Assembly: GCF_011250515.1 (NCBI RefSeq)
Contig: NZ_JAANOP010000002.1
Span: forward strand, 310,001-374,000
Direction: 5' to 3'
DNA from: Aquirufa ecclesiirivi
GTDB taxonomy: Bacteria; Bacteroidota; Bacteroidia; Cytophagales; Spirosomataceae
DNA: 64,000 nucleotides
The translations under genes were made by a program, and so were the position numbers. The notes below the pieces were generated by a model, which was given only the letters and a program-made list of their open reading frames with translations, was not told where the DNA came from and made no database searches. Of this stretch, positions 44,026-54,597 are shown one piece after another (the stretch's first letter is position 1; the number at the start of each line of letters is the position of its first letter).

Positions 44026-45444
44026 ATGCAAATGGAAGTAACTGAATTGTGGAATAAATGCTTGAATATCATCCGTGATGATATTTCTGAGCAAAGTTTC
44101 ACGACTTGGTTCAGCCCAATAGTCCCATTAAAATTTCAAAACAATACACTTACAATTCAGGTCCCTTCTCAGTTTTTCTATGAATGGTTAGAAGAAAACT
44201 TTGTTTCTTCATTAAGAAAGGCAATAGATCATACCATTGGTCGACAAGGCATGTTGGAGTATTCCATCATTGTAGACAAAGGGGATCGCAAAAACCCTCC
44301 TTTATCATTTAACCTTCCGACAACTAACCAACAGCATACAAGTAAAGATTTCAATCAGAATCAAGCTGCAAAAAGTCCTTTTCAGTTTAAAAATCTAGAT
44401 TCATTAGAGTTAGATTCCTACTTAATTCCCAAATATACCTTTGATAAATTCATAGAAGGAGATTGCAATCGCTTAGGACGTGCAGCAGGAATGGCCGTGG
44501 CTAACAAACCTGGTTTGACCTCATTCAACCCTTTAATGATTTACGGAGGCGTAGGATTAGGTAAGACTCACTTGATTCAAGCCATTGGAAATGAAATCAA
44601 ACAACAGTTTCCAGAGAAATTTGTTCTTTACGTTTCTACTGAGAAATTTACCAATCAATTTGTCAATGCCATTCGGAATAATTCCATCGAAGCATTTACC
44701 AATTTCTATTTGCAAGTGGATGTCCTAATTATAGATGACGTTCAGTTCTTATCGGGAAAAGAGAAGACACAAGAAACATTCTTTAATATCTTTAATCACC
44801 TGCATCAATCCGGTAAACAAATCATTTTGTCTTCTGACCGCGCTCCACGTGATTTAGCTGGTATGGAAGATCGTTTATTAAGTCGATTCAAATGGGGCTT
44901 AACAGCAGATCTTCAACAGCCTGATTTTGAAACACGTATTGCCATTATTCAAAAGAAATTGCAAGATGATGGTATCCAAATCGATTTCGAAGTATTAGAA
45001 TACCTAGCACATTCCATTCAGACGAACGTAAGAGAACTAGAAGGAGTGATTATTTCATTGATGGCTCAAGCATCATTAACTAGAAAAGAAATTGATTTAG
45101 ATTTGGCAAAAGCTACCTTAAAAAGCATTGTCAACGAACAAGAAAAAGAATTAAGCGTTGAAAATATTCTAGAAGCAGTAACTCACCATTTTTCAGTTGA
45201 ATTGAGCACGTTACAAGGAAAATGTCGCAAAAAAGAAAATGTATTTCCACGACAGGTTGCCATGTACATGTTAAAGGAATTAACCAACCTTCCTTTGAAG
45301 TCGATTGGCTATCATTTTGGCGGGAGAGATCACAGTACTGTTATTCATGCCGTTCAATCCATTTCAGAAGCTATGGAAACAGATAAAACCGTTGAAAAAA
45401 CAGTTAAAAAATTATTCAATCGGTTTAATCTTAATGCTAACTAA
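44026..45444 (+). CDS. dnaA: chromosomal replication initiator DnaA
   Basis: A 472-residue DnaA. Domain I begins MQMEVTELWNKCLN; domain II is a short, glutamine-rich linker (about 90-135). Domain III has Walker A GGVGLGKT at 174-181 and Walker B VLIIDDVQFL. Domain IV ends with the DnaA-box-reading helix-turn-helix, FGGRDHSTVIHA. It unwinds the origin in its ATP form. A terminator shared with recA follows. Confidence 0.98.
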   Translation: MQMEVTELWNKCLNIIRDDISEQSFTTWFSPIVPLKFQNNTLTIQVPSQFFYEWLEENFVSSLRKAIDHTIGRQGMLEYSIIVDKGDRKNPPLSFNLPTTNQQHTSKDFNQNQAAKSPFQFKNLDSLELDSYLIPKYTFDKFIEGDCNRLGRAAGMAVANKPGLTSFNPLMIYGGVGLGKTHLIQAIGNEIKQQFPEKFVLYVSTEKFTNQFVNAIRNNSIEAFTNFYLQVDVLIIDDVQFLSGKEKTQETFFNIFNHLHQSGKQIILSSDRAPRDLAGMEDRLLSRFKWGLTADLQQPDFETRIAIIQKKLQDDGIQIDFEVLEYLAHSIQTNVRELEGVIISLMAQASLTRKEIDLDLAKATLKSIVNEQEKELSVENILEAVTHHFSVELSTLQGKCRKKENVFPRQVAMYMLKELTNLPLKSIGYHFGGRDHSTVIHAVQSISEAMETDKTVEKTVKKLFNRFNLNAN

Positions 45445-45475
45445 AAAAGTCTCTCGATTACCGAGAGACTTTTTT
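45443..45475. terminator. bidirectional terminator between dnaA and recA
   Basis: A 14-bp perfect stem (45443-45456 with 45462-45475), a 5-nt loop and A6/T8 flanks; it begins at the last two bases of the dnaA stop codon and lies 20 bp past the end of converging recA. Confidence 0.9.
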
Positions 45476-45495
45476 TATGATTAAAACCTTATTTC

Positions 45496-46557
45496 CTACT
45501 CCTCTTTAGCTCCTTCTTTATCTAATAAGACGGAGTCATCCCCTTTTACTTTCTCTTTAATTTTAGCTTCCAGTTCATCCATCAACTCTGGATTATCCTT
45601 GATTAGGTCTTTCACAGCATCGCGTCCTTGACCTAAACGGTTTCCGTTATAAGAAAACCAAGAACCTGATTTATCAATCACACCCAAATCAACACCCAAA
45701 TCCAAAATCTCACCAGCTTTTGAAATACCTTCACCATACATAATATCAAACTCGACTACTTTAAATGGAGGGGCCAATTTGTTTTTAACCACTTTTACAC
45801 GAGTACGGTTACCTGTGATAGAGTCGGCACTTTCTTTGATTTGACCTGCCCTACGAATATCTAAACGAACCGAAGCATAAAACTTCAAAGCGTTACCACC
45901 TGTAGTTGTTTCAGGGCTTCCAAACATCACACCAATTTTATCACGCAATTGGTTAATGAAAATACAGCAACATCCTGTTTTATTGATGGTTCCAGTTAAT
46001 TTACGTAATGCCTGAGACATCAAACGAGCCTGTAGACCCATTTTTGAATCACCCATCTCTCCTTCTATCTCCGCTTTAGGAACCAATGCGGCTACCGAGT
46101 CAATAACGATGATATCAATCGCGCCAGAACTAATTAAGTGTTCAGCAATTTCCAAGGCTTGTTCCCCATTATCAGGTTGAGATATTAATAAATTTTGCGT
46201 ATCAATACCCAATTTCTCGGCATAAGAACGATCAAATGCGTGTTCAGCATCTACAAATGCAGCAATACCTCCAGCTTTTTGCGCTTCAGCAATGCAATGC
46301 AAGGTTAAGGTTGTTTTACCGGAAGACTCTGGTCCATAAATCTCAACCACCCTTCCTCTTGGTACACCACCAATTCCTAATGCTAAATCTAAACCTAAAG
46401 ATCCTGTTGAAATAACAGGTACATCCATGACTTTACTATCTGAAAGGCGCATGACCGTCCCCTTTCCATAAGCTTTATCTAATTTTTCTAAAGTGGTTTG
46501 TAAGGCTTTTAATTTTTCAGATGTTATGCCTTGAGCTTCGCTCGCTTGTTTTGCCAT
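45496..46557 (-). CDS. recA: recombinase RecA
   Basis: A 353-residue RecA with Walker A GPESSGKT at residues 75-82, Walker [13 protein letters not shown], the L1/L2 DNA-binding loops ([18 protein letters not shown] and [14 protein letters not shown]) and an acidic C-terminal tail. It coats single-stranded DNA and drives strand exchange. Its own promoter lies upstream; I saw no obvious LexA operator. It converges with dnaA. Confidence 0.98.
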   Translation of the reverse strand: MAKQASEAQGITSEKLKALQTTLEKLDKAYGKGTVMRLSDSKVMDVPVISTGSLGLDLALGIGGVPRGRVVEIYGPESSGKTTLTLHCIAEAQKAGGIAAFVDAEHAFDRSYAEKLGIDTQNLLISQPDNGEQALEIAEHLISSGAIDIIVIDSVAALVPKAEIEGEMGDSKMGLQARLMSQALRKLTGTINKTGCCCIFINQLRDKIGVMFGSPETTTGGNALKFYASVRLDIRRAGQIKESADSITGNRTRVKVVKNKLAPPFKVVEFDIMYGEGISKAGEILDLGVDLGVIDKSGSWFSYNGNRLGQGRDAVKDLIKDNPELMDELEAKIKEKVKGDDSVLLDKEGAKEE

Positions 46558-46618
46558 GGTATGTCGATTGATAAAATTTTATTTGTAGCTTCTAAAATTT
46601 GTTTTGTATTTAGCTAAA

Positions 46619-46653
46619 CAAAAATAGGAAATAGCCACTAATATTTAATCAAA
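46619..46653 (-). promoter_or_regulatory. recA promoter
   Basis: On the minus strand: TTTG (46650-46653), a 23-nt spacer and TATTTTTG (46619-46626). The spacer is at the long end of the usual range. The leader would be about 55 nt. Confidence 0.6.
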
Positions 46654-46719
46654 TTACTTGATATTCTGTACTCTTATTTCTTTAATACTTATCTTGCCAA
46701 TAATTGAGCCTTCTACCCT

Positions 46720-47508
46720 TTGAAAACAAACATTTTTGCCTATTTCTTTTTACTATTTTGCCTATCCATTACGTTAAAAGCACAAGATAAGGACGTACTT
46801 TTAGGTGGTGAACAGTTAAAATACCGAATTCACTTAGGTTTTATTAATGCGGCCGAGGCCAATATAAAAAGTAGTCCCAATTTGGGGTCAATTCGACAGA
46901 TTCCAACTAGAAAAATCGAGATTGAAGGGAAAACCGTAGGTATATTCAATGTATTCAGTCCGCTATTAGACATATGGGTTTCCTACATGGATCCTACTAC
47001 TCTCTTGCCCATCAAAGCCGAAATGAATAAGCGTGAAGGTCGTTACAAAAAACAAGAAGTAATTGATTTTTACCATGACAAAGGAATAGCGCAAATTTCC
47101 TCTCCTCAAAATACACCCAAAGACAAAAGCCTAAGTATTTCAAATTCCATGTTGGATTTAATATCTGGTTATTATTTTCTACGTAAAAAGAATTTACAGG
47201 AATTAGAAATTGGTCAAAAAATGAGTGCTAAAATACTCGTGGATGGTCAAGTTTATGAAGTCTGGTGTATTGTAAAAGGCTTTGAGAAAGTGGATAGCAA
47301 ATTTGGTAGTAAGAACTGTATTCGTACTTCCTTGGTTTTGCCAAAAAATAATTTGTTTCAAGATAAAGACGCAATCCGATTGTGGATTAGTCAAGATAAC
47401 TACCAAATTCCATTCAAAATGGAAGTAAACTTAAAAATTGGTTTCTTGAGTATCGATTTGGAAGATTACAAAATAGCGGGTAAAACCATTTACACCGCTT
47501 TACCCTAA
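46720..47508 (+). CDS. DUF3108 family secreted protein
   Basis: A 262-residue exported protein of unknown function. The start is TTG at 46720: an in-frame stop lies at 46705-46707, and the residues right after the TTG form a good signal peptide (FAYFFLLFCLSITLKAQ), so no later start fits. The mature part is beta-rich (GGEQLKYRIHLGFINAAEA, YKKQEVIDFYHD), as in DUF3108. The last 9 bp overlap the end of the converging photolyase gene. Confidence 0.8.
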   Translation: MKTNIFAYFFLLFCLSITLKAQDKDVLLGGEQLKYRIHLGFINAAEANIKSSPNLGSIRQIPTRKIEIEGKTVGIFNVFSPLLDIWVSYMDPTTLLPIKAEMNKREGRYKKQEVIDFYHDKGIAQISSPQNTPKDKSLSISNSMLDLISGYYFLRKKNLQELEIGQKMSAKILVDGQVYEVWCIVKGFEKVDSKFGSKNCIRTSLVLPKNNLFQDKDAIRLWISQDNYQIPFKMEVNLKIGFLSIDLEDYKIAGKTIYTALP

Positions 47509-48795
47509 AGCCTCTTTATAAGCAGCTAATACTCGTTTTCTAGCAAATTCATGATCTACTATGGGTTTAGGATAATGTAATTCTTGAAACTCAGGAACCC
47601 ATTTCCGAATATAAATTAGGTCTTTATCAAACTTCTGAGTTTGTAAATAGGGATTAAAAACTCGAAAATAGGGAGCTGCATCGCAACCTGAACCTGCTGC
47701 CCATTGCCAACCACCATTGTTGGCCGAAAAATCAAAATCCAATAATTTTTCAGCAAAATATGCTTCTCCCCATCGCCAATCAATTAAAAGATGCTTTACT
47801 AAAAAACTCGCTACAATCATTCGAACGCGGTTGTGCATGAATCCAGTTTGATTCAACTCGCGCATGCCAGCATCTACGATTGGATAGCCAGTTTGTCCGT
47901 TTTTCCAAGCCTCAAATTCAAGTTCTTGATTGCGCCAATTTATTCGATCATACTCTTTCCTGAAGGCAATTCCTTGACTAATATGGGGGAAATGATACGT
48001 GATATTAAAGTAGAAATCCCTCCAAATTAGTTCATTTAACCAAGTTTCGGATTTACCTAGCGCCCTTTTTACTAGATTTCGAATTGAAATGGTTCCAAAA
48101 CGTAAATGAACAGAAACATGGGAAGTGGCATCAAGTCCAGGAAAATCACGTTTGAAAGAATATTGTTGAATTAAGTCATCCGAAAACATCAATGAAGGAA
48201 ATTTTATCCCTGTTGATTGAAAACCCAATTCACTTAAAGTAGGCATTTTAAATGAGCCTTGGACATAATTCACTAAATTCTCTGATTCAAATTGCCTCCA
48301 TTCGGTATTGGCTAATTTTTCTTTCCACTTTCTTGAGTAAGGAGTAAAAACTGTGTAAGGTGTATTTTGACCCGATAATACCTCATGCTTCTCAAAAATG
48401 ACTTGATCTTTAAAACTTTGAAATACTATTCCTAGATCTTTTGCCCATAAACTAATGGTTGAATCCCTTTGAATGGCATAATTTTGATAGTCATGGTTAG
48501 TGATTATTTGCTTAATCTGGTATTGTTGAGCCAATGATTTAAATGCGTCCAAAGGATTAGCATGTAATATCAACAGGTCCCCACCACGTTTTTGGATTTC
48601 ACTTTTTAAATGCGCGAGTGCTTCATGAATAAATTCAACTCGGGCATCTTTTTTATTTTCTAAATTATCTAAAATTAAAGGATCAAAAATAAATATTGGT
48701 AAAACTGGAAACGGACCACTTAAAGCAGCAAAAAGTCCAGCATTATCCTCTAAACGCAAATCGCGACGAAACCAAAAGACAGAAATTTCATTCAT
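47500..48795 (-). CDS. phr: deoxyribodipyrimidine photolyase / cryptochrome family
   Basis: The ATG at 48795 (MNEISVFWFRRDLRLEDN) gives 431 residues; an ATG 18 bp upstream is possible. The N-terminal antenna domain and C-terminal FAD domain are clear: SVHLRFGTISIRNLV, WRDFYFNITYHFP, the FAD-binding TGYPIVDAGMRELNQTGFMHNR and DFDFSANNGGWQWAAGSGCDA. This fits a class I CPD photolyase, which repairs UV dimers with blue light; a cryptochrome role is possible. Confidence 0.92.
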   Translation of the reverse strand: MNEISVFWFRRDLRLEDNAGLFAALSGPFPVLPIFIFDPLILDNLENKKDARVEFIHEALAHLKSEIQKRGGDLLILHANPLDAFKSLAQQYQIKQIITNHDYQNYAIQRDSTISLWAKDLGIVFQSFKDQVIFEKHEVLSGQNTPYTVFTPYSRKWKEKLANTEWRQFESENLVNYVQGSFKMPTLSELGFQSTGIKFPSLMFSDDLIQQYSFKRDFPGLDATSHVSVHLRFGTISIRNLVKRALGKSETWLNELIWRDFYFNITYHFPHISQGIAFRKEYDRINWRNQELEFEAWKNGQTGYPIVDAGMRELNQTGFMHNRVRMIVASFLVKHLLIDWRWGEAYFAEKLLDFDFSANNGGWQWAAGSGCDAAPYFRVFNPYLQTQKFDKDLIYIRKWVPEFQELHYPKPIVDHEFARKRVLAAYKEALG

Positions 48796-48852
48796 AATTT
48801 TCAATATACTCATTTAAACCACCTTTGCTTTTGATTGTTTCGAAAAATTACC

Positions 48853-48884
48853 TTGACAAGCCCCCCTTGAAAAGTGTATATTTG
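48853..48884 (+). promoter_or_regulatory. queA operon promoter
   Basis: TTG (48853-48855, within TTGACA), a 21-nt spacer and a perfect TATATTTG (48877-48884). The leader before queA would be about 85 nt. Confidence 0.75.
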
Positions 48885-48977
48885 CAAATTGTTTATTAAG
48901 TCCAAAAATAAATGAACGATTGAATTAATTATTTACCCTAACTAATTCAACGTTTTTCATTTTCAAACCCCATACGA

Positions 48978-50030
48978 ATGAAATTATCTGAATTCAGATT
49001 CGATTTACCTCAAAGTTTAATTGCCTTACATCCAACTGATAACCGCGAAGACGCTCGCATGATGGTTGTAAATAGAAAAAACAAAACCATTGAACACAAA
49101 AAATTCACTGATATCGTTGATTACTTCGGAGAAGGAGATGTGCTAGTAACCAATAACACTAAAGTTTTTCCTGCTAGATTGTATGGAAATAAGGAAAAAA
49201 CGGGTGCTCAAATTGAAGTATTTTTACTTAGAGAACTAAACCGTGAACATCGTCTATGGGATGTTTTGGTAGATCCTGCTCGAAAAATCCGTGTAGGGAA
49301 TAAATTATATTTTGGAGATTCAGACTTGGTTGCGGAGGTTATTGACAACACGACATCACGTGGAAGAACGATTCGTTTCTTATATGATGGTGACCATGAT
49401 GCTCTAATGGCAGCAATTCACGAATTAGGTGAAACTCCACTTCCAGAAGAAATTCGTTCGAAAAGAGAGGCTACACCTGACGATGCTGAGCGTTTTCAAA
49501 CCATTTATGCAGAGCATGTAGGTGCAGTGGCTGCTCCAACGGCAGGTTTGCACTTCTCTAAGATCATCATGAAAAGAATGGAGCTCAATGGCTCGCAGTT
49601 TACTCCTATTACTTTGCACGTTGGTTTAGGTACATTCCGTCAGGTTGATGTAGAAGATTTAACCAAACATAAAACAGATTCGGAGCACTTTATCATCAAT
49701 CAAGATACATGTGATTATGTGAATCAAGCGATTGATAATAAAAAACATGTTTTATCGGTAGGTACAACAGTTATGAAAGCTTTAGAGTCATCTGTTTCAG
49801 CTAGTGGCCATTTAAAGCCGATCAATAGCTGGACAGATAAATTCATATTCCCTCCTTACGAATTTAAAATTCCTACTGCTTTATTGACTAATTTTCATTT
49901 ACCCGAATCTATCTTATTGATGATGACCTCAGCGTTTGGTGGATATGAATTAATTCATGAAGCATATCAACAAGCCATTAAAGAGAAATACCGTTTCTTT
50001 AGTTATGGTGACGTAATGTTAATCATTTAA
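48978..50030 (+). CDS. queA: tRNA preQ1(34) ribosyltransferase-isomerase QueA
   Basis: A 350-residue QueA, which builds epoxyqueuosine on tRNA from preQ1 and the ribosyl part of SAM. Conserved blocks are [17 protein letters not shown] at the start, [39 protein letters not shown] and [21 protein letters not shown]. It heads a rightward run of five genes with very small gaps or overlaps. I looked for a preQ1 riboswitch in the leader but did not find a match. Confidence 0.96.
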   Translation: MKLSEFRFDLPQSLIALHPTDNREDARMMVVNRKNKTIEHKKFTDIVDYFGEGDVLVTNNTKVFPARLYGNKEKTGAQIEVFLLRELNREHRLWDVLVDPARKIRVGNKLYFGDSDLVAEVIDNTTSRGRTIRFLYDGDHDALMAAIHELGETPLPEEIRSKREATPDDAERFQTIYAEHVGAVAAPTAGLHFSKIIMKRMELNGSQFTPITLHVGLGTFRQVDVEDLTKHKTDSEHFIINQDTCDYVNQAIDNKKHVLSVGTTVMKALESSVSASGHLKPINSWTDKFIFPPYEFKIPTALLTNFHLPESILLMMTSAFGGYELIHEAYQQAIKEKYRFFSYGDVMLII

Positions 50031-50048
50031 TTAAAAATTGGGTTTGTT

Positions 50049-50744
50049 TTGAAGAAATATGCCATTATTGTAGCGGGAGGTACTGGACAGCGAATGAAAA
50101 GTGCCGTTCCTAAACAATTTTTGCTCCTTCAAGGCAAACCCATTTTATTCCATACACTTTTACAATTCAAAAAAGCATTTGCTGAGATTGAATTGATATT
50201 AGTTTTGCCACGTGATCAATTCTCTACTTGGCAATTACTTTGTCAAGAATATCCAGAAATAATTCAAGCGTGTCCACATCACTTAGTAGAAGGTGGTGCT
50301 ACACGGTTTCATTCGAGTCAACAAGGTATTCTGGCTATTCCAGTAGAAATACAAGCTCTTGTGGCCATACATGATGGTGTTAGGCCATTGGTTTCTGTGG
50401 ATTGCATACGGCATGCATATCAGTCTGCCGAGGAATATGGAAATGCCGTATTGGCTGTTTCTAGTAAGGATTCGATCCGTCAATGGGATACGAATGAAAA
50501 TGTTTATCTTCCACTAGATCGAACTCACATTAAGATAATTCAAACACCTCAGATTTTTGAAATATCCATTCTAAAAAGAGCATTCCAACAAGAATATCAA
50601 GACTTTTTTACGGATGATGCTAGTGTCGTAGAAGTATTAGGTATCGATATTCACTTGGTGGAAGGAAACTATTCCAACATTAAAATTACAACTCCTGAGG
50701 ATATGCTGATCGCCGAAGCATTGACTCAAAATGCATCAACATGA
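50049..50744 (+). CDS. ispD: 2-C-methyl-D-erythritol 4-phosphate cytidylyltransferase
   Basis: A 231-residue IspD of the non-mevalonate isoprenoid pathway, joining CTP and MEP. The start is TTG at 50049, giving MKKYAIIVAGGTGQRM, the expected N-terminus. The nucleotide-binding loop AGGTGQRMKSAVPKQF, HDGVRPLVS and the end NIKITTPEDMLIAEAL are typical. It follows queA by 18 bp, and its stop overlaps the next start by 4 bp (ATGA). Confidence 0.95.
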   Translation: MKKYAIIVAGGTGQRMKSAVPKQFLLLQGKPILFHTLLQFKKAFAEIELILVLPRDQFSTWQLLCQEYPEIIQACPHHLVEGGATRFHSSQQGILAIPVEIQALVAIHDGVRPLVSVDCIRHAYQSAEEYGNAVLAVSSKDSIRQWDTNENVYLPLDRTHIKIIQTPQIFEISILKRAFQQEYQDFFTDDASVVEVLGIDIHLVEGNYSNIKITTPEDMLIAEALTQNAST

Positions 50745-53113
50745 GAAACGCTTGGGATTGGATTGGATCCAATATTTTAAAACATAAAATCGCTATTCTT
50801 TTTGTTTTGGCCCTTCTGACTGGAGGACTCATTTACAAGGCATCTCAAATTCAATTAAGTTATGAATTAGCCAAAATTTTACCCAAAACTGATGAGCGCT
50901 TTCAACTTTATGAAAGCTTCAAAAAGAAATACGGGGAAGATGGAAACGTGATGGTGATAGGTTTAGAAAACCCACAGCTTTTCACACCTTCGGAATTTGA
51001 TGCTTGGAAAAATCTAAGTACAGATATCAAACAATTAGCTGGGATTAAAAACATTTTATCCTTATCGAATCTTCCAGAAGTCTACATTGACAGTTTGGAC
51101 AAAAAGTTCAAAACTAGAATCATTTGGGATGCTAGTTTACCGACAACACAGGAACGATTAAACACCCTTAAAAGTAAAATTAGTCGATTGCCTATTTTTA
51201 CTAATTTCATCTATACAGAAGACCTCAAGGTTCATTTACTGCTAATTACGCTTGATCAAAAGACCATTAATGATAAAGGCCGGATCACTTTGGTCAAAAA
51301 AATCAAGCAATTAGGAGAAGCGTATCAGGTAAAAACAAAGCGAGATATTCATTATTCAGGTATGCCGTTTATTCGTACGGAATACACTTCACAAGTAACC
51401 AAGGAACTGATTATTTTTCTTGGTTTGGCTATACTGGTGACTTCACTCATCTTGTTGTTCTTTTTCAGATCCATACAAGTGGTATTTTTTGCATTAATTG
51501 TGATATTGATAGGTATACTTGCGTCCTTGGCTACCATTGTCATTTTTGGATTTAAAATAACCCTACTTTCTGGGTTAATTCCTCCGCTGATTGTGGTGAT
51601 AGGTATACCGAATGTCATTTTCTTATTGAACAAGTACCATGAGACATACATCGAAACACAAGACAAGCTCTTTTCTTTAAGAGAAAGTGCCTCTAAAGTG
51701 GGAAGAACCTTGTTTTTAGCCAATTTAACGACTTCCATTGGCTTTGGTGTATTTAGTTTCACGGGTTCAGGACTATTGGTTGAATTTGGAATTGTGGCAT
51801 CTATCAATGTCATGATTACCTTTTTATTGTCCTTACTTTTAATCCCGATTTTCTTCAGCTACTTGGCTCCTCCCCGTCCAAAAGACTTAGCTCATTTTGA
51901 ATCAAAAAGAGTCAATTTATTCTTAATTCGAATTGAAAATTGGGTATTAAATCATAGAAAATCCATTTATGGAACAGTGCTTGTGTTGCTGATGATCTCT
52001 GTTTATGGCCTATTACAAATTAAAGCCATTGGATTCATTGTTGATGATTTACCTAGAGAAAATGCCATATATTCCGATTTAAAATTCATAGAAAAACATT
52101 TTCATGGGATCATACCTTTTGAAATTTCGGTAGATGCAAAAAGTCCAGGAAAGGCTTTAAGTCCAGAAATTTTATCCAAAATGAAAAGAACAGAAAAGCT
52201 CATGGCTAAATACCCTGAATTTACTGCTGGTCTTTCTATTTTAACGGCTACCAAATATTTGTACCAAGTATATCGAGGTGGAGACCCTAAATATTTCACC
52301 CTTCCTGGAATTGATGAATTGAATAAATTGAAAGACTTTCAATCGAGTTTATCCGGAAAGAGTAACTTATTTGCAGGTTTCATCGATAAAGAAAAGCAGT
52401 ATACCCGAATATCTTACCAAATGGCGGATGCGGGAACTGTTAGAACAAAAGAATTATACCAGATTTTGCAGCCAAAAATTGATAGTATTTTTAGAACAGA
52501 TCCTGATACTGGGGAAATACTGGCAAAAGATAATCCCAATGCTTATCAAGCAGATGTCACAGGAAATGCGGTTATCAACACATTTAACACAGAATATTTA
52601 CAGAAAAACTTAATAGAAAGTACCATAACGGCCATTGTATTAATTTGTCTATTGATGGCATTTTTATTTAGGTCTTGGAAAATGGTATTGATTTCGACCT
52701 TACCTAGTTTAATTCCATTGATCATTACAGCAGGCTTGATGGGCTATTTTAACATTGCATTAAAACCAAGTACTATCCTTATTTTCTCGATTGCCTTTGG
52801 TATTTCCAGTGATGGAACCATTTATTTCTTAACTAGGTACAAGGAAGAGTGGTTTAAGAATCAAATGAATGTAAAAAGAGCGGTTCAGATAACCATTCAG
52901 AAAACGGGGGTTTCAATGTTTTATACTGCCATGATCTTGTTTTTTGGATTCTTCATATTTACAGCTTCCACCTTTAAAGGCACTCAAGCTCTGGGTATTT
53001 TGGTATCTATCACCTTATTGATGGCCATGATTTGTAATCTGATTTTATTGCCAGCCTTCTTGATGGGATTAAATAAAAAAGAAGTTGATACCTTAATAGA
53101 AGAGGAGATTTAG
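50741..53113 (+). CDS. RND-superfamily (MMPL-type) transporter
   Basis: A 790-residue inner-membrane protein with two similar halves, each made of one helix, a large periplasmic loop (about residues 45-220 and 420-620) and a block of five helices. This is the MMPL/hydrophobic-exporter build, which moves lipids or other hydrophobic substrates. Conserved segments are GLIPPLIVVIGIPNVIFLLNK and SIAFGISSDGTIYFLTRYKEE. It is translationally coupled to ispD and followed after 1 bp by an MFS gene. The substrate is unknown. Confidence 0.85.
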   Translation: MRNAWDWIGSNILKHKIAILFVLALLTGGLIYKASQIQLSYELAKILPKTDERFQLYESFKKKYGEDGNVMVIGLENPQLFTPSEFDAWKNLSTDIKQLAGIKNILSLSNLPEVYIDSLDKKFKTRIIWDASLPTTQERLNTLKSKISRLPIFTNFIYTEDLKVHLLLITLDQKTINDKGRITLVKKIKQLGEAYQVKTKRDIHYSGMPFIRTEYTSQVTKELIIFLGLAILVTSLILLFFFRSIQVVFFALIVILIGILASLATIVIFGFKITLLSGLIPPLIVVIGIPNVIFLLNKYHETYIETQDKLFSLRESASKVGRTLFLANLTTSIGFGVFSFTGSGLLVEFGIVASINVMITFLLSLLLIPIFFSYLAPPRPKDLAHFESKRVNLFLIRIENWVLNHRKSIYGTVLVLLMISVYGLLQIKAIGFIVDDLPRENAIYSDLKFIEKHFHGIIPFEISVDAKSPGKALSPEILSKMKRTEKLMAKYPEFTAGLSILTATKYLYQVYRGGDPKYFTLPGIDELNKLKDFQSSLSGKSNLFAGFIDKEKQYTRISYQMADAGTVRTKELYQILQPKIDSIFRTDPDTGEILAKDNPNAYQADVTGNAVINTFNTEYLQKNLIESTITAIVLICLLMAFLFRSWKMVLISTLPSLIPLIITAGLMGYFNIALKPSTILIFSIAFGISSDGTIYFLTRYKEEWFKNQMNVKRAVQITIQKTGVSMFYTAMILFFGFFIFTASTFKGTQALGILVSITLLMAMICNLILLPAFLMGLNKKEVDTLIEEEI

Positions 53114-53114
53114 C

Positions 53115-54299
53115 ATGGAAATTCAAGAGGAAAAAATCTACACCATTCCCTTCTGGTTATTATGCACGAGCAACTTTTTATTTGCAGCAAGTTTTTCCAT
53201 GATTATCCCAGAATTGCCAGATTATTTGGCTTCTATGGGAGGAAGTGAATACATTGGATACATTATAGCGCTGTTTACTTTAACTGCAGGGCTTAGTAGA
53301 CCATTTTCAGGTAAACTTACCGACCACATCGGACGTGTGCCGGTTATGGCATTTGGTTCAATTGTGTGTTTCATTTGTGGTGGAATATATCCCATGGTAC
53401 ATACTGTTCAAGGATTTTTATTTTTACGATTTATCCATGGCATGTCAACAGGTACCAAACCAACTGCAACGGCAGCCTATGTGGCTGATATCATACCGGA
53501 ACATCGACGTGGAGAAGCACAAGGGACTTTGGGAATATTTACAGCCACAGGTATGTCGATTGGCCCTAGTATAGGTTCTGGATTGGCTAATTCCATTGGC
53601 TTACAGCCTATGTTTTATGTTTCATCACTTTTTGCATTAGCCTCCATTGTCATTTTAATGAAATTGGAAGAAACATTACCCAAAAGCATGAAAAGTAAAT
53701 TTTCCTTGAAATTATTCAAAATCAATTGGAAAGATGTATTTGAACCCAAAGTGATACAAGTATTTTGGATAATGGTATTGATATCATTTTCTTATGGCGT
53801 GGTATTAACGTTAATACCAGATACGACCAAATTGGTAGGTTGGTATAACAAAGGACTATATTTTACTATTTACACCGTCGCTTCTATATTTGTTCGTTTT
53901 TTCTTTTCAAAAAGCTCTGATGAACATGGTAGAATTCCAATTTTAATCATTTCTTGTTTCTTTTTATTAGTTTCGATGTTCATATTGGTATTCCCAATTA
54001 ATGAAATTAATATGGTTATTTCAGCCATATTATTTGGAATTTCAGCAGGGTTTTCAACTCCAACGCTTGCGGCTTGGACTTCAGATTTGGCTGATAAGAA
54101 TCATATGGGAAGAGCCATGGCCACCATGTATATTGCCTTAGAAATTGGTATAGGAATTGGAGCTCTTTTTTCAGGCTATATATATAAAGGATTAAGCCAA
54201 ATGATACCACTCCCCTTTTTCATTGCTGGATTATTTTCTACTATTGCATTCGTCGTATTGTTGAGCTTTAGAAAAAACTGGACTAGAAATGGAATTTGA
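53115..54299 (+). CDS. MFS transporter
   Basis: A 394-residue, 12-helix major-facilitator transporter. The loop-2 motif A is visible as GKLTDHIGRVPVM, and a second partner motif is at SKSSDEHGRIPIL between helices 8 and 9. The segment GEAQGTLGIFTATGMSIGPSIGSGLA is motif C-like, as in drug-proton antiporters. Substrate unknown; an efflux role is likely. It follows the RND gene by 1 bp. Confidence 0.87.
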   Translation: MEIQEEKIYTIPFWLLCTSNFLFAASFSMIIPELPDYLASMGGSEYIGYIIALFTLTAGLSRPFSGKLTDHIGRVPVMAFGSIVCFICGGIYPMVHTVQGFLFLRFIHGMSTGTKPTATAAYVADIIPEHRRGEAQGTLGIFTATGMSIGPSIGSGLANSIGLQPMFYVSSLFALASIVILMKLEETLPKSMKSKFSLKLFKINWKDVFEPKVIQVFWIMVLISFSYGVVLTLIPDTTKLVGWYNKGLYFTIYTVASIFVRFFFSKSSDEHGRIPILIISCFFLLVSMFILVFPINEINMVISAILFGISAGFSTPTLAAWTSDLADKNHMGRAMATMYIALEIGIGIGALFSGYIYKGLSQMIPLPFFIAGLFSTIAFVVLLSFRKNWTRNGI

Positions 54300-54480
54300 A
54301 ACCTATTTATTAAGTAAAAAAATAGATGCGCTGACTTTTAAAGTCAATGACATCGAACTCTTTTCTACCTGGCTTTACGAATTTAGTCAATTACACGAAG
54401 CCAGTTTTACAGATCAAAAGCGATTTCAAATTAATCGAATCAGGAGAAAATATCCCTTGAATTCGGAAATTAACCAATAG
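54289..54480 (+). CDS. 63-residue protein of unknown function
   Basis: I do not recognise this protein. It starts inside the last codons of the MFS gene (11-bp overlap), so it would be translationally coupled. It is soluble, with a likely strand-helix start (ETYLLSKKIDALTFK), an aromatic patch (STWLYEFSQLHEASF) and a basic end. The next gene is 117 bp away. It is probably real because it fills the end of the operon before a weak terminator, but the evidence is positional. Confidence 0.55.
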   Translation: MEFETYLLSKKIDALTFKVNDIELFSTWLYEFSQLHEASFTDQKRFQINRIRRKYPLNSEINQ

Positions 54481-54493
54481 CTATTTTGCTATT
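54476..54493 (+). terminator. weak terminator-like hairpin
   Basis: A 6-bp stem (54476-54481 with 54488-54493) that includes the stop codon of the 63-residue ORF, followed by T-rich sequence. AT-rich and short, so weak. Confidence 0.4.
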
Positions 54494-54597
54494 TTTATAA
54501 TAATTTTTAAAAATAGTATTACTATTCAAATATTACATGCCATGAATTCTTTGAATAGTTCAAATAGCTGAAATTTGCGACCATAAAAATATAACCT

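Noticed and set aside
44841-44856. CACGTG-centred parS-like sequence inside dnaA
   Set aside because: Only 11 of 16 positions agree with the parS consensus, and it lies in conserved dnaA codons.
48885-48977. Possible preQ1 riboswitch in the queA leader
   Set aside because: There is one AT-rich stem with a 15-nt loop, but not the C-rich loop and A-rich tail arrangement of preQ1-I, nor anything resembling preQ1-II. A covariance-model scan would settle it.
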